Source: JBDUDK01 sp040002995 (GTDB taxonomy: Bacteria > Actinomycetota > Acidimicrobiia > Acidimicrobiales > Ilumatobacteraceae). From it: 45,078 bases of DNA. The DNA is taken from NCBI GenBank assembly GCA_040002995.1, contig JBDUDK010000115.1, forward strand, positions 1 through 45,078. The letters run 5' to 3'. The notes under the pieces were generated by a model. The model was not told the origin of the DNA. It searched no databases and worked only from the letters and a program-made list of their open reading frames with translations. Shown in pieces: positions 34,492-43,936 of this stretch; position 1 is the stretch's first letter, and each line of letters starts with the position of its first letter. Both the position numbers and the translations under genes were made by a program.

Positions 34492-35022
34492 ATGCCGAAG
34501 CTGACTGCCGGCGAGATCGAAGCGTTTCTGACCGAGCCTGGCCATCTCGTGCGGATCGCCACCGTCGACGCCGACGGCCGGATCCGCAACGTGCCGATCT
34601 GGTACATCTTCCAGGACTCGAAGATCGTCTTTACTCCCCGCCTCCACTCGGTGTTCCTCGCCAATCTGCAGCGCGATCCCCGTGTCGGGCTCACCATCGA
34701 CGAGGAGCCTTTGCCGTACCGGAAGGTCGCCGTGCAAGGAGTGGCCGAAATGCTCTACGAGCCCGGTCGCGACGACGAGTGGCGCGACCTCTACCGCCAG
34801 ATCGCGTACCGCTACATCCCTACCGAGCAGGCCGACGACTACGTCACGAACACCATCGACCAGCCGCGCGCGCTTCTCGGCGTACCGCTCAAAGGTGAGG
34901 GCACGACTACCGTCACGTGGCGTATGCCCGTCGACGAAGAAGACCCGACCGGCATCTGGCACCGTCGCTACTACATCGACGGTTCGATCATGGCTCGCAT
35001 CGCCGACGGTGACGCGCCCTAA
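34492..35022 (+). CDS. PPOX-fold protein, probably F420- or flavin-dependent
   Basis: This 176-residue split beta-barrel protein belongs to the pyridoxamine-phosphate-oxidase-like superfamily. It has LVRIATVDADGRIRNVPIWYIF near the N-terminus, VFLANLQRDPRVGLTIDEE in the barrel, and RKVAVQGVAEML. The ATG follows the livF stop by one base (TGACATG), so it is the last gene of the transporter operon. That placement suggests a reductive or oxidative step on the imported compound. Whether the cofactor is F420, FMN or neither cannot be settled here. Confidence 0.85.
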   Translation: MPKLTAGEIEAFLTEPGHLVRIATVDADGRIRNVPIWYIFQDSKIVFTPRLHSVFLANLQRDPRVGLTIDEEPLPYRKVAVQGVAEMLYEPGRDDEWRDLYRQIAYRYIPTEQADDYVTNTIDQPRALLGVPLKGEGTTTVTWRMPVDEEDPTGIWHRRYYIDGSIMARIADGDAP

Positions 35023-35044
35023 AGGGCCCAAAAAACGAGCAGGG

Positions 35045-36574
35045 TCAGCGGATCTGCTCACCCCACTCGGTCTCCTTGCGCAGCACCGGCTTGAGGACCT
35101 TGCCTCCGGGATTTCTCGGGAGCGGGTCGGCGCGCAGGGCGATGTACTGGGGCACCTTGAAGTCGGCGATGTGCTGCTTGGCCCACGCGCGGATCTCGCT
35201 CGGGTCGGGATTCGTGCCGGGCTTGGGCACGACGATCGCGCCGACTTTCTCGCCCATCATCGTGTCGGGTACCCCGAGTACGGCTACCTCAAAAATATCG
35301 GGGTGCTGGATGAGAGCGTTTTCGACCTCGACGCAGTACACGTTCTCGCCGCCGCGGTTCACCATGTCCTTCTTCCGGTCGACGATCTGCACGAAGCCTT
35401 CATCGTCGACCCTCGCTAGGTCACCGGTGTGCAGCCAGCCGTCGACGAACGTCTCGGCGGTCTGCTCGGGTTTGTTCCAGTAGCCGGCCACGATGTTCTG
35501 GCCGCGGATCAATAACTCCCCCACACCGGATGTGGGGTCGACCTCGATCAGGTCGACCTCGACCACGGGCGCCGCGAAGCCAACCGTCTCCGGGCGCTTC
35601 TCGCAGTACTCGTCGGGCAGGAATGTCGATACCGATGAGGTCTCAGTGAGCCCGAATCCGTTGCCGAGGCGCGCGTTGGGGAAACTGGCGCGGAGCTTGG
35701 CGATGACATCGGGGGGCGTCGGGGCGCCGCCGTACGAGACCCACTTCACCGTGCTCACGTCGAAGTCACCGAAGTTCGGTTGGTTCATGGCCAGCCAGTA
35801 GATCGCCGGCACCGTCGTGAGCACGTTGATGCGTTCGTCGACCACCGCGTGCAGGAACGTCTGCACATCGAAGACAGGCATGATGACCGTTGTTCCCCCC
35901 ATCATCATGGTGATGAGCAACTGGCTGTTACAGCCGGTGACGTGAAACATGGGCACCGAGATCAGGTTGCGAAGGTCGACATCACCTTCAAGGTGGATGA
36001 CGCGCCGGCAGGTCTCGCAGTTCGACAAGAAGTTCTCGTGGGTGGTCATAGCGCCCTTGGGGAACCCGGTGGTGCCACTCGTGTAGAAAATCGCCGCGAG
36101 CTCGCTCGGCTTAAGGTCGTCGACCACGTAGGGCTCACCGTCGGGCAGCGCGGCGTCGGGCTCGAACACATACGCCGCACCCGAGTCGGTAAGCACGTAC
36201 TCGACCTCACTCGTGGTGAAGCGGGTGTTCACCGGCACCGCGACCGCGCCGATCATCTGGACGCCCCAAAAGGCGAAGGCCCAGTCGTTGCCGTTCCCCA
36301 GCCGGATCGCCACTCGATCGCCCCGACCCACGCCGGCGGCGCGAAGGCCACCCGCCACCCTCGCGCTGCGCGCCCAGAAGTCGCGGTACGACACCCGCTC
36401 CCCGCCCAGCTCGTACAGCGCCTCAGCGTCGGGTAGCCGATCGACCGTGGCTCGAAACATCTCCAGGAGCGATGTGTGCAGTCCGGTGTAACGCAGGATG
36501 CCCGCGTCGTCGCGCACGACACCCGTCATCTCGAACGGCAGGATCTGAGGCGTACGACCTTCTTTGACGATCAT
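35045..36574 (-). CDS. Acyl-CoA synthetase (AMP-forming), copy 2
   Basis: This is an acid-CoA ligase of 509 residues. It has the P-loop FYTSGTTGFPKGAMTTHENF near residue 160, the adenine motif GFGLTETSSV, GWLHTGDLARVDDEGFVQIV, and the C-terminal Lys region DPLPRNPGGKVLKPVLR. The paired ATG codons at 36577 and 36574 both follow GGGGGA; 36574 gives the better spacing, and 36586 is a possible longer start. It is divergent from acyl-CoA synthetase copy 3 across a 138-base region that carries palindrome 4. It is convergent with the transporter operon. The two synthetases flanking one operator may act on different acids of the same pathway. Confidence 0.92.
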   Translation of the reverse strand: MIVKEGRTPQILPFEMTGVVRDDAGILRYTGLHTSLLEMFRATVDRLPDAEALYELGGERVSYRDFWARSARVAGGLRAAGVGRGDRVAIRLGNGNDWAFAFWGVQMIGAVAVPVNTRFTTSEVEYVLTDSGAAYVFEPDAALPDGEPYVVDDLKPSELAAIFYTSGTTGFPKGAMTTHENFLSNCETCRRVIHLEGDVDLRNLISVPMFHVTGCNSQLLITMMMGGTTVIMPVFDVQTFLHAVVDERINVLTTVPAIYWLAMNQPNFGDFDVSTVKWVSYGGAPTPPDVIAKLRASFPNARLGNGFGLTETSSVSTFLPDEYCEKRPETVGFAAPVVEVDLIEVDPTSGVGELLIRGQNIVAGYWNKPEQTAETFVDGWLHTGDLARVDDEGFVQIVDRKKDMVNRGGENVYCVEVENALIQHPDIFEVAVLGVPDTMMGEKVGAIVVPKPGTNPDPSEIRAWAKQHIADFKVPQYIALRADPLPRNPGGKVLKPVLRKETEWGEQIR

Positions 36575-36669
36575 CATTTCCCCCATGGTTGACGCTCGGA
36601 CCAGTCGATCGCCGGGCCTCCCGGCGGCCTTGACAAGCGTAGGACGGCCGGGGAAAGTCTGGCCGCAAA

Positions 36670-36687
36670 GTTGATACGTTTGTCAAC
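36670..36687. promoter_or_regulatory. Palindromic operator candidate 4 (GTTGATACGTTTGTCAAC)
   Basis: This 18-bp inverted repeat has arms GTTGA and TCAAC and the same geometry as the copy at 29367-29384. It lies 95 bases from the minus-strand acyl-CoA synthetase start and 25 bases from the plus-strand one. A repressor bound here would block the plus-strand promoter and could affect both genes. Confidence 0.62.
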
Positions 36688-36712
36688 TACGGGCACGTAG
36701 ATGGGGGGTCCG

Positions 36713-38245
<1,533 letters not shown>

Positions 38246-38289
38246 CACGGCGGTTGCTTGGAAAACAGCCGTTTCGAGAAAGAGGAGAA

Positions 38290-39144
38290 GTGGATCTCGC
38301 CAACACGTTCCGTCTCGACGGCAAGGTCGCGATCGTCACCGGTGCTTCGTATGGCTTAGGCGTGCTCTTCGCGGAAATCCTGGCGTCCGCCGGCGCGGAT
38401 GTGGTCGTGACGGCTCGTTCGGTCGACAAGCTCGGCGAGACCCGTGGCCTGGTAGAAGCGCTCGGACGTCGCTGTCTGGCGGTGGCCGGCGACATCACCG
38501 CATACGCCGATTGCGAGAACGTGGTCGAGCGCACGCTGGCGGAGTTCGGCAGGGTCGACATTCTGGTGAACAACGCCGGTTGGGCCGACGACCGACTCGT
38601 GCGCACGGAGCGATGCGAGCCAGAGATGTTCGCCAAGATGGTCACCACCGACCTGATCGGTCTCTTCTACATGACGCGTGCGGTGGCACCGGCGATGTTG
38701 CGCGGTGGTGGCGGGAGCATCATCAACCTGTCGTCGATCTTCGGCAACGCCGGCTCGGAGAACCGCACCGCGGGGTACTTCGCCGCCAAGGGCGGCGTCA
38801 ACCAATTGACCCGGCTGCTGGCGTGCGAATGGGGCGATCGCAACTTGCGCGTAAACGCGTTGGCGCCGAACTTCTTCGTGTCTGAGATGACCCGCACGCT
38901 TCTCGAAGAATCGGGCATGGCCGATTGGATGCGCAGCCGCACCCCGATGCGCCGGATGGGCGAACTCCCCGAACTCGTCGGACCCTTCCTGTTCTTGGCA
39001 TCCGATGCTTCGAGCTTCGTCACCGGTGTCGTGCTCAGCGTCGACGGTGGCTGGAGTGCGAGTGGTGGCTACGCGCAGAATCCCCAGCCGTGGGATGCAT
39101 GGAGCGGCGAGATGAGCACGCCGATCGGGCCCGACGCGGCGTAG
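38290..39144 (+). CDS. SDR-family oxidoreductase
   Basis: This is a classical short-chain dehydrogenase/reductase of 284 residues. It has the nucleotide-binding TGASYGLG, the structural NNAG, the catalytic Ser in IINLSSIFG and the active-site YFAAK (YxxxK). The ending FVTGVVLSVDGGWSASGG is typical. It interconverts a hydroxyl and a ketone with NAD(P)H. The GTG at 38290 gives MDLANTFRLDGKVAIVTG, matching many SDRs; AGGAG lies only two bases upstream, which is close. A TTG at 38254 would add an unsupported extension. In the levulinate pathway the SDR LvaD reduces the 4-keto group of levulinyl-CoA, and this gene could play the same part. Confidence 0.92.
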   Translation: MDLANTFRLDGKVAIVTGASYGLGVLFAEILASAGADVVVTARSVDKLGETRGLVEALGRRCLAVAGDITAYADCENVVERTLAEFGRVDILVNNAGWADDRLVRTERCEPEMFAKMVTTDLIGLFYMTRAVAPAMLRGGGGSIINLSSIFGNAGSENRTAGYFAAKGGVNQLTRLLACEWGDRNLRVNALAPNFFVSEMTRTLLEESGMADWMRSRTPMRRMGELPELVGPFLFLASDASSFVTGVVLSVDGGWSASGGYAQNPQPWDAWSGEMSTPIGPDAA

Positions 39145-39181
39145 CCGCGTGACGACGAATCAAACTCAACAGGAGGCGCAC

Positions 39182-40159
39182 ATGGCAACGGTCGAGACAG
39201 TTCGTGGTCCGGTGGATACGTCACAGCTGGGCCAGGTGCTGATGCACGAGCACGTTTTCGTGCTCAGCACCGAGCTGATGGAGAACTACGACACCGGCTG
39301 GGACGAAGAAGAGCGCGTCGGCGAGGCGATTGCGCGGCTCAAGGAGCTGAAGGCCAACGGCATCGACACCATCGTCGACCTGACGGTGGCTGGACTCGGC
39401 CGCTACATCCCTCGGATCCAGCGCGTTAACGCCGAGACCGACCTCAACATCATCGTCGCCACCGGTCTTTATACCTACAACGATGTGCCGCACTACTTCC
39501 ACTTCCGCGGTCCGGGGCGGCTGTTCGACGTCCCCGAGCTTCTCACCGAGATGTTCGTTCACGACGTGAAGGACGGCATCGCGGAGACGGGCGTCAAGGC
39601 CGGGATCTTCAAGTGCGCCACCGACGAGCCGGGCGTTACGGAGGGGGTCGAGCGCGTACTGCGCTCGGTGGCCCAGGCCCACAGGGCCACCGGCGTTCCG
39701 ATCTCCACCCACACGCATGCGCACAGCCGGCGCGGGATCGATCAACAGGACATCTTCGAACAGGAGGGCGTCGATCTGACCCGGGTGGTCATCGGCCACA
39801 GCGGCGATACCACCGATCTCGACTATCTCAAAGAGATCATGAACCGCGGCTCTTTCATCGGCATGGACCGCTTCGGCATCGATGTCCTACTGCCCTTCGA
39901 GGATCGCGTGAACACGGTTGCCGCGCTTTGCGAGCAGGGCTTCGCCGGCCAGATGGTGCTCTCTCACGACGCGGCGTGCTTCAACGACTGGCTGCCTCAG
40001 GAGGCCCTCCCGGTCATGACCCCGAACTGGCACTACCTGCACATCACGCGCGACGTCATCCCTGCCCTGAAGGCCCGCGGGGTCACCGACGAGCAGGTGA
40101 AGCAGATGATGGTCGACAACCCACGCCGAGTATTCGAGCGCGAGAGGAAGGAATACTGA
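39182..40159 (+). CDS. Phosphotriesterase-like metal-dependent hydrolase
   Basis: This 325-residue amidohydrolase-superfamily protein is of the phosphotriesterase family. All six metal ligands can be placed: His22 and His24 in MHEHVF, the carboxylated Lys144 in GIFKCATDEPG, His177 in STHTHAHS, His206 in IGHSGDTTDL and Asp263 in LSHDAACF. Members called phosphotriesterase-like lactonases open gamma- and delta-lactones and acyl-homoserine lactones; true organophosphate cleavage is usually a side activity. In this cluster a lactone-opening step that yields a 4- or 5-hydroxy acid fits well, but this is inference. AGGAGG lies five bases before the ATG at 39182. Cyclase copy 2 follows one base after the stop. 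Confidence 0.9.
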   Translation: MATVETVRGPVDTSQLGQVLMHEHVFVLSTELMENYDTGWDEEERVGEAIARLKELKANGIDTIVDLTVAGLGRYIPRIQRVNAETDLNIIVATGLYTYNDVPHYFHFRGPGRLFDVPELLTEMFVHDVKDGIAETGVKAGIFKCATDEPGVTEGVERVLRSVAQAHRATGVPISTHTHAHSRRGIDQQDIFEQEGVDLTRVVIGHSGDTTDLDYLKEIMNRGSFIGMDRFGIDVLLPFEDRVNTVAALCEQGFAGQMVLSHDAACFNDWLPQEALPVMTPNWHYLHITRDVIPALKARGVTDEQVKQMMVDNPRRVFERERKEY

Positions 40160-40160
40160 G

Positions 40161-41084
40161 ATGGCCGTGAACGAGGACTTCCGCGCACTCGGAGCTCGCC
40201 TCCGCAACTGGGGACGTTGGGGAGCCGACGACGAGCAGGGCACGCTCAACTTCGTAACCGCGGACAAGCTCGTGGCGGCGGGCCGCCTGATCAAGAAGGG
40301 CAAGGTCTTCGATCTGGGTATCCCGTTCGATGTGAACGGCCCCCAGCCGGGTGGCGGCCGGATCAATCCGGTGCACTTGATGTCGCAGACCGGCGACACC
40401 CAGGTGTTCCCGGGAGGGTTCCGGTATGCCGACGACTACATCTTCATGCCGCTGCAGGGGGCGTCGCAGTGGGACGCGCTCTCGCACGTGTACTACGACG
40501 ACCAGATCTACAACGGCTTCCCCGCCAAGGACGTCACCGTCATCGGGGCCGCGCATTGCAGCATCGACAAAATCGGAAAGGGCGTCGCCGGGCGTGGCGT
40601 CTTGCTCGACATCACGCGCCTGAAGGGGAAGCCGTGGCTGGAGATGGGCGAGGTCATCGGGCCAGCCGACCTCGAAGCCGCGGAGAAGGCACAGGGCGTT
40701 ACCGTCGGAAGCGGTGACATCCTGCTCTTCCGTACCGGATGGCGGAGCTTCTTTCTCGAAAAGAAGTCCGCGGCCGAGTTCATGGCCGGCGAGCCGGGTC
40801 TCGGCCAGGACTGCTGCGAGTGGCTTCACGACCGTGAGGTGGCCGCGGTGTGTTCTGACAACTGGGCGATCGAGGTATTGCCGGGCGAGGATCCGGATGC
40901 GTTGCTCCAGGTGCACATGGTGCTCATCCGCGACATGGGCTTGACCCTCGGAGAGATTCTCGACTTCGAAGAGCTCGCCGCCGATTGCGCGGCCGACAAC
41001 GTCTGGGAGTTCTTCTTCTGCGCTCCGCCCCTCAAAGTCACCCAGGGTGTCGGCTCGCCGATCAATCCGCTGGTCTTCAAGTAA
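40161..41084 (+). CDS. Cyclase-family metal-dependent hydrolase, copy 2
   Basis: This 307-residue cyclase-superfamily protein (PF04199) is clearly homologous to copy 1 at 23.2 kb: GRWGADDEQGTLNFVT at the start, YNGF after the active-site motif, DILLFRTGWRSFF, and an ending PLKVTQGVGSPINPLVFK. The metal motif reads QGASQWDALSH at residues 99-109, again with Gln in place of the first two His of HxGTHxDxxxH. The ATG follows the hydrolase stop by one base. Two copies in separate runs of one island suggest related but distinct substrates. Direct catalysis by this Gln form is not shown by the sequence. Confidence 0.88.
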   Translation: MAVNEDFRALGARLRNWGRWGADDEQGTLNFVTADKLVAAGRLIKKGKVFDLGIPFDVNGPQPGGGRINPVHLMSQTGDTQVFPGGFRYADDYIFMPLQGASQWDALSHVYYDDQIYNGFPAKDVTVIGAAHCSIDKIGKGVAGRGVLLDITRLKGKPWLEMGEVIGPADLEAAEKAQGVTVGSGDILLFRTGWRSFFLEKKSAAEFMAGEPGLGQDCCEWLHDREVAAVCSDNWAIEVLPGEDPDALLQVHMVLIRDMGLTLGEILDFEELAADCAADNVWEFFFCAPPLKVTQGVGSPINPLVFK

Positions 41085-41092
41085 GGCTCATC

Positions 41093-42337
41093 ATGGACTT
41101 CGCTGTATCTGACGAAATTCAGGCGACTCTCGACGCGCTCGACGGATTTATCGAGCGCGAGATCAAGCCACTCGAGGAGCAAGACGACAACATTCGCTTT
41201 TTCGACCACCGGCGAGAATGGGCCCGCACCGACTTCGACAATGGTGGCGTTCCTCGCAAGGACTGGGAGGACCTCCTGCGCGAGATGCGGCGTCGGGCGG
41301 ATGCCGCGGGCTGGTTACGTCTGGCGTTGCCGGCGGAGTTCGGAGGCCGTGACGCGTCGAACCTCGAAATGGCGATCATCCGCGAGCATCTGGCCACGAA
41401 GGGCCTCGGTTTGCACAACGATCTCCAAAACGAGAGCTCCATCGTCGGGAATTTCCCGACCGTCCTCATGATGCGCGACTTCGGCACCGTCGAACAGAAA
41501 GCGGAGTGGATGCCGGGGTTTCTCGACGGCACCCGCCGTCTCGCGTTCGGGTTGACGGAACCGAATCACGGTTCCGACGCGACATTTCTCGAGACCACGG
41601 CCGTTCGCGATGGTGACGAGTGGGTCGTCAATGGGATGAAGCGCTGGAACAGCGGTCTGCACCACGCCACCCACGACATCATTTTCGCTCGTACGTCGGG
41701 ACTGCCCGGCGAACCGCTTGGTATCACGGCGTTCTTGGTGCCCACCGATACCCCCGGATTCAAGGTGGAGTTTTTCTGGTGGACCTTCAACATGCCGACT
41801 GACCATGCCGAGGTATCGCTCTCCGATGTGCGCATCCCCCACTCGGCGGTGTTCGGACGAGTCGACCACGGTCTCGACCTCGCGCAACATTTCGTGCACG
41901 AGAACCGTATCCGCCAGGCGGCCTCCTCGTTGGGCGCCGCGCAGTTCTGTATCAACGAGGCCGTTGCGTACGCGAACCAGCGGGTCACGTGGGGCAAGAA
42001 GCTGAGCTCGAACCAAGGCATTCAGTTTCCCCTTGTCGAGTTGCACACCGATGCCGCGATGCTGCGCCAACTCGTGCGCTACACGGCGTGGATGCTCGAT
42101 CACCGTCACCACCTCGAAGTCACCCACCTCGTGGCCATGTGCAACTACAAGGCGAACCGGCTGGCGTGCGACGCCGCCGACCGCGCCATGCAGACATGTG
42201 GCGGTGTGGGCTATTCGAGGCACATGCCGTTCGAGCACATCTACCGCCATCACCGTCGCTACCGGATCACCGAGGGCTCCGAGGAGATTCAGATGCGCAA
42301 GGTGGGTCAGAACCTCTTCGGCTTCGGCCGGAAGTAG
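41093..42337 (+). CDS. Acyl-CoA dehydrogenase, copy 2
   Basis: This is an FAD-dependent acyl-CoA dehydrogenase of 414 residues, different in type from the ACAD10/11-like copy. The N-terminal helical domain starts MDFAVSDEIQATLDAL. FGLTEPNHGSDATFLET and KRWNSGLHHATHD form the FAD/substrate middle domain. The C-terminal domain has QTCGGVGYSRHMPFEHIYR and RITEGSEEIQMRKV, where the Glu of the TEG motif is at the usual catalytic-base position. The ATG at 41093 gives the standard start; an upstream in-frame ATG lies inside the cyclase gene. It is the last gene of the second catabolic run and presumably forms the enoyl-CoA of a CoA ester made by one of the synthetases. Confidence 0.93.
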   Translation: MDFAVSDEIQATLDALDGFIEREIKPLEEQDDNIRFFDHRREWARTDFDNGGVPRKDWEDLLREMRRRADAAGWLRLALPAEFGGRDASNLEMAIIREHLATKGLGLHNDLQNESSIVGNFPTVLMMRDFGTVEQKAEWMPGFLDGTRRLAFGLTEPNHGSDATFLETTAVRDGDEWVVNGMKRWNSGLHHATHDIIFARTSGLPGEPLGITAFLVPTDTPGFKVEFFWWTFNMPTDHAEVSLSDVRIPHSAVFGRVDHGLDLAQHFVHENRIRQAASSLGAAQFCINEAVAYANQRVTWGKKLSSNQGIQFPLVELHTDAAMLRQLVRYTAWMLDHRHHLEVTHLVAMCNYKANRLACDAADRAMQTCGGVGYSRHMPFEHIYRHHRRYRITEGSEEIQMRKVGQNLFGFGRK

Positions 42338-42416
42338 AGCCGTTCGTCTGGCGCACACGGGTTTAGGGGCTGAACTCCGCCGGAAATGGGTAGAGCCGCC
42401 AGGGGAGGAAGAAGAC

Positions 42417-42812
42417 ATGGCCGACGCGGGCCCCGAGGAGCCGAGCGATGTCACGCTCATGAGCGTGCTCGACGCCTATCGGGCCGACGGCTACGACGTC
42501 GAGTACGCGGTAGAGAACGACGAGCTTGTCGACGTTTCGGGGCGAATCGTCGCCCCAGCCGATGTCGTCGTGGTGTCGATGCGCCGCCTCGAGGGTGCGT
42601 CCGATCCGGCCGACAACTTGGTTGTCGCGGCGATAACCGTCCGCGACGGCGTCCAAGAAGCGCGCGGCACCGTCATTTTGCGTTTTGGCCCGGAGGCGTC
42701 GGAGGCCGAAGCCTTTCTTCTTCGCGCCGCCGACGACCGGCGTGGTCAGGCCGACGTCCCCGGAGACATGCCGGCGAGCGCGGAAGGAGCCGACGCCCCG
42801 CCCGAGGTTTGA
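42417..42812 (+). CDS. Conserved acidic protein of unknown function
   Basis: This 131-residue acidic protein starts MADAGPEEPSDVTLMSVLDA at ATG 42417, preceded by GGGGAGG. The core has RRLEGASDPADNLVVAAITV and GTVILRFGPEASEAEAFLLR. I recall this RRLEGASDPAD...RFGPEAS pattern from a family of small actinobacterial proteins of unknown role, many with a CxxC pair that is absent here. No signal peptide or membrane segment is visible. It lies between the catabolic island and the sigma module and could belong to either transcript or to neither. Confidence 0.75.
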   Translation: MADAGPEEPSDVTLMSVLDAYRADGYDVEYAVENDELVDVSGRIVAPADVVVVSMRRLEGASDPADNLVVAAITVRDGVQEARGTVILRFGPEASEAEAFLLRAADDRRGQADVPGDMPASAEGADAPPEV

Positions 42813-42829
42813 CAACGCGCCCGACCGGG

Positions 42830-42855
42830 GTTTCATACGCGGCGCGCGCGGGTAC
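42830..42855 (+). promoter_or_regulatory. SigB/SigF-type promoter (GTTT-N16-GGGTAC), first copy
   Basis: GTTT at 42830-42833 and GGGTAC at 42850-42855 are separated by 16 bases, matching the actinobacterial SigB/SigF consensus (GTTT, about 16, GGGTA). It lies 159 bases upstream of the first RsbW-type gene. The gap contains the 10-bp palindrome AGTACGTACT at 42863-42872 and an ATG at 42877 that opens a 48-codon frame of doubtful value. The downstream sigma factor probably reads this promoter. Confidence 0.62.
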
Positions 42856-43013
42856 CTAAGGGAGTACGTACTACGCATGGAGCTAGCCGTGAAGGATGAG
42901 CCCGAAACCATCCTTGCCTCAGAGGCGAGAGGTCAGCTGCGTCGAAGCGCCACGGCCCCTCATCATTCCTCCGCTCGGGTCCGCCGCACGGGCCCTCCGA
43001 TCGAGTTAGCGTC

Positions 43014-43388
43014 ATGTTCATGACGGCAGCCCTCAAGCTGTCCATCTCCCCCGACGACTCGCGTGCCCTCGCACGGGTGCGTAGCCGCGTGCGCACGTGG
43101 CTGTCGAATGTTGAGGCCTCCGACCCCGATGATCTCGTTCTGGCTGTCGACGAGGCAGTGGCGAACGCGATTGAGCACGGCGGCGCCGAGGTGGAGGTGT
43201 CGGCGCGTGAGGAACAGGGCTCCGTGTGCTTCGTGGTGTTCGACCGCGGCCGATGGCGGCCGGCCGGCGACTACAGGTGGCGCGGCCGAGGCATTGCGAT
43301 TATGCGGGCGCTGGTCGACGACGTACAGATCGAGCCATCCCCGTCGGGGACAACGGTGGTCCTGCGGCGGAGGGTCCGTGTCGGGTGA
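43014..43388 (+). CDS. RsbW-type ATP-binding regulator (HATPase_c_2), copy 1
   Basis: This is a 124-residue GHKL-fold ATP-binding protein of the anti-sigma-factor kinase type. The N-box is LVLAVDEAVANAIEHG, with the Glu and Asn for Mg-ATP. The G1 box is FDRGRWRP, followed by RGRGIAIMRALVDDVQIE. These are the features of actinobacterial RsbW-like proteins, which bind a sigma factor or phosphorylate a STAS partner. ATG 43014 and ATG 43020 are both possible starts. It lies on its own transcript unit just before the sigma operon, downstream of a SigB/F-type promoter. It is the more complete of the two RsbW-like proteins here. Confidence 0.88.
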   Translation: MFMTAALKLSISPDDSRALARVRSRVRTWLSNVEASDPDDLVLAVDEAVANAIEHGGAEVEVSAREEQGSVCFVVFDRGRWRPAGDYRWRGRGIAIMRALVDDVQIEPSPSGTTVVLRRRVRVG

Positions 43389-43416
43389 TCGACTCGGCCC
43401 TGGTTGGTTTGCGCAC

Positions 43417-43442
43417 GTTTGAATCCGTTCCTTGATGGGTAG
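43417..43442 (+). promoter_or_regulatory. SigB/SigF-type promoter (GTTT-N16-GGGTAG), second copy
   Basis: GTTT at 43417-43420 and GGGTAG at 43437-43442 are again separated by exactly 16 bases. This copy precedes the operon of the second RsbW-like protein, the sigma factor and the STAS protein. The expected transcript would have a leader of about 100 bases. Positive autoregulation by the encoded sigma factor is the natural reading. Confidence 0.7.
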
Positions 43443-43457
43443 TCCCGATAGTCCCAA

Positions 43458-43471
43458 CAGGTCATGACCTG
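43458..43471. repeat. 14-bp perfect palindrome CAGGTCATGACCTG
   Basis: This perfect palindrome lies 15 bases downstream of the -10 element of the second SigB/F-type promoter, in the untranslated leader. It could bind a regulator that blocks elongation or initiation, or it could form a hairpin. A short direct repeat, TAGTCCC twice with a 2-base gap (43440-43455), lies just before it. Confidence 0.5.
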
Positions 43472-43546
43472 ATCCGGTCAAAGCGCGCCCGGACGGCATC
43501 GTTAGGGGGCAAAGCCGGTTAGCGTCGGTAGTGAGGGGAAGCAAAA

Positions 43547-43936
43547 GTGACCGGTAGCAGCGAAGACGACACGGTTCGGCTCGAACTCCCTGCGCTCGCG
43601 CGCCAAGTTCGCCTCGCCCGCCTTGTAGCCGGAGGCATGGCCTCGCTCCAGGGGTTCGACCTCGATGCCGTCGAAGACCTACGTATCGCGGTCGACGAAC
43701 TCTGCAGTCACCTTCTCGAGACCGGTGATGGGTCGTCGCTCCTGCTGGAGTTCAAGATTGTCGACTCGGCCGTCGAGGTCACGGGTCGCACGCCCCTCAA
43801 GCCAGACGCCGCCGTCGACGAGGAGCGCCAAGAGCTGTCAGCGCAGATCCTTGCCGTCACGTGCGAGACCTATTGGGTCCGCCTCAACAAACCCGACGCC
43901 GAGTTCTGGCTCCGGTCTCGATCGCAGAATGGCTGA
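43547..43936 (+). CDS. RsbW-like regulator, copy 2, degenerate ATP-binding motifs
   Basis: This 129-residue protein resembles the RsbW/anti-sigma GHKL family in layout. It has an N-terminal strand (VRLELPALARQVRLARLVAG) and the N-box-like helix VEDLRIAVDELCSHLLE. The usual Asn of the N-box is not at the expected place, and no clear G1 or G2 glycine boxes follow, so ATP binding or kinase activity is doubtful. It may be a pure anti-sigma factor. The GTG at 43547 has GAGGGGAA upstream. It overlaps the sigma gene by 8 bases, which strongly suggests that it binds that sigma factor. Confidence 0.8.
   Translation: MTGSSEDDTVRLELPALARQVRLARLVAGGMASLQGFDLDAVEDLRIAVDELCSHLLETGDGSSLLLEFKIVDSAVEVTGRTPLKPDAAVDEERQELSAQILAVTCETYWVRLNKPDAEFWLRSRSQNG

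Noticed and set aside
42361..42393. Third SigB/F-type promoter (GTTT and GGGTAG before the gene at 42417)
   Set aside because: The spacer is 23 bases, well beyond the 16 bases of the two good copies.
42877..43023. 48-codon frame between the first SigB/F promoter and the RsbW-like gene
   Set aside because: Its Shine-Dalgarno is poorly spaced, it overlaps the RsbW-like start, and the product has no recognisable feature; noted only as a possible leader peptide.
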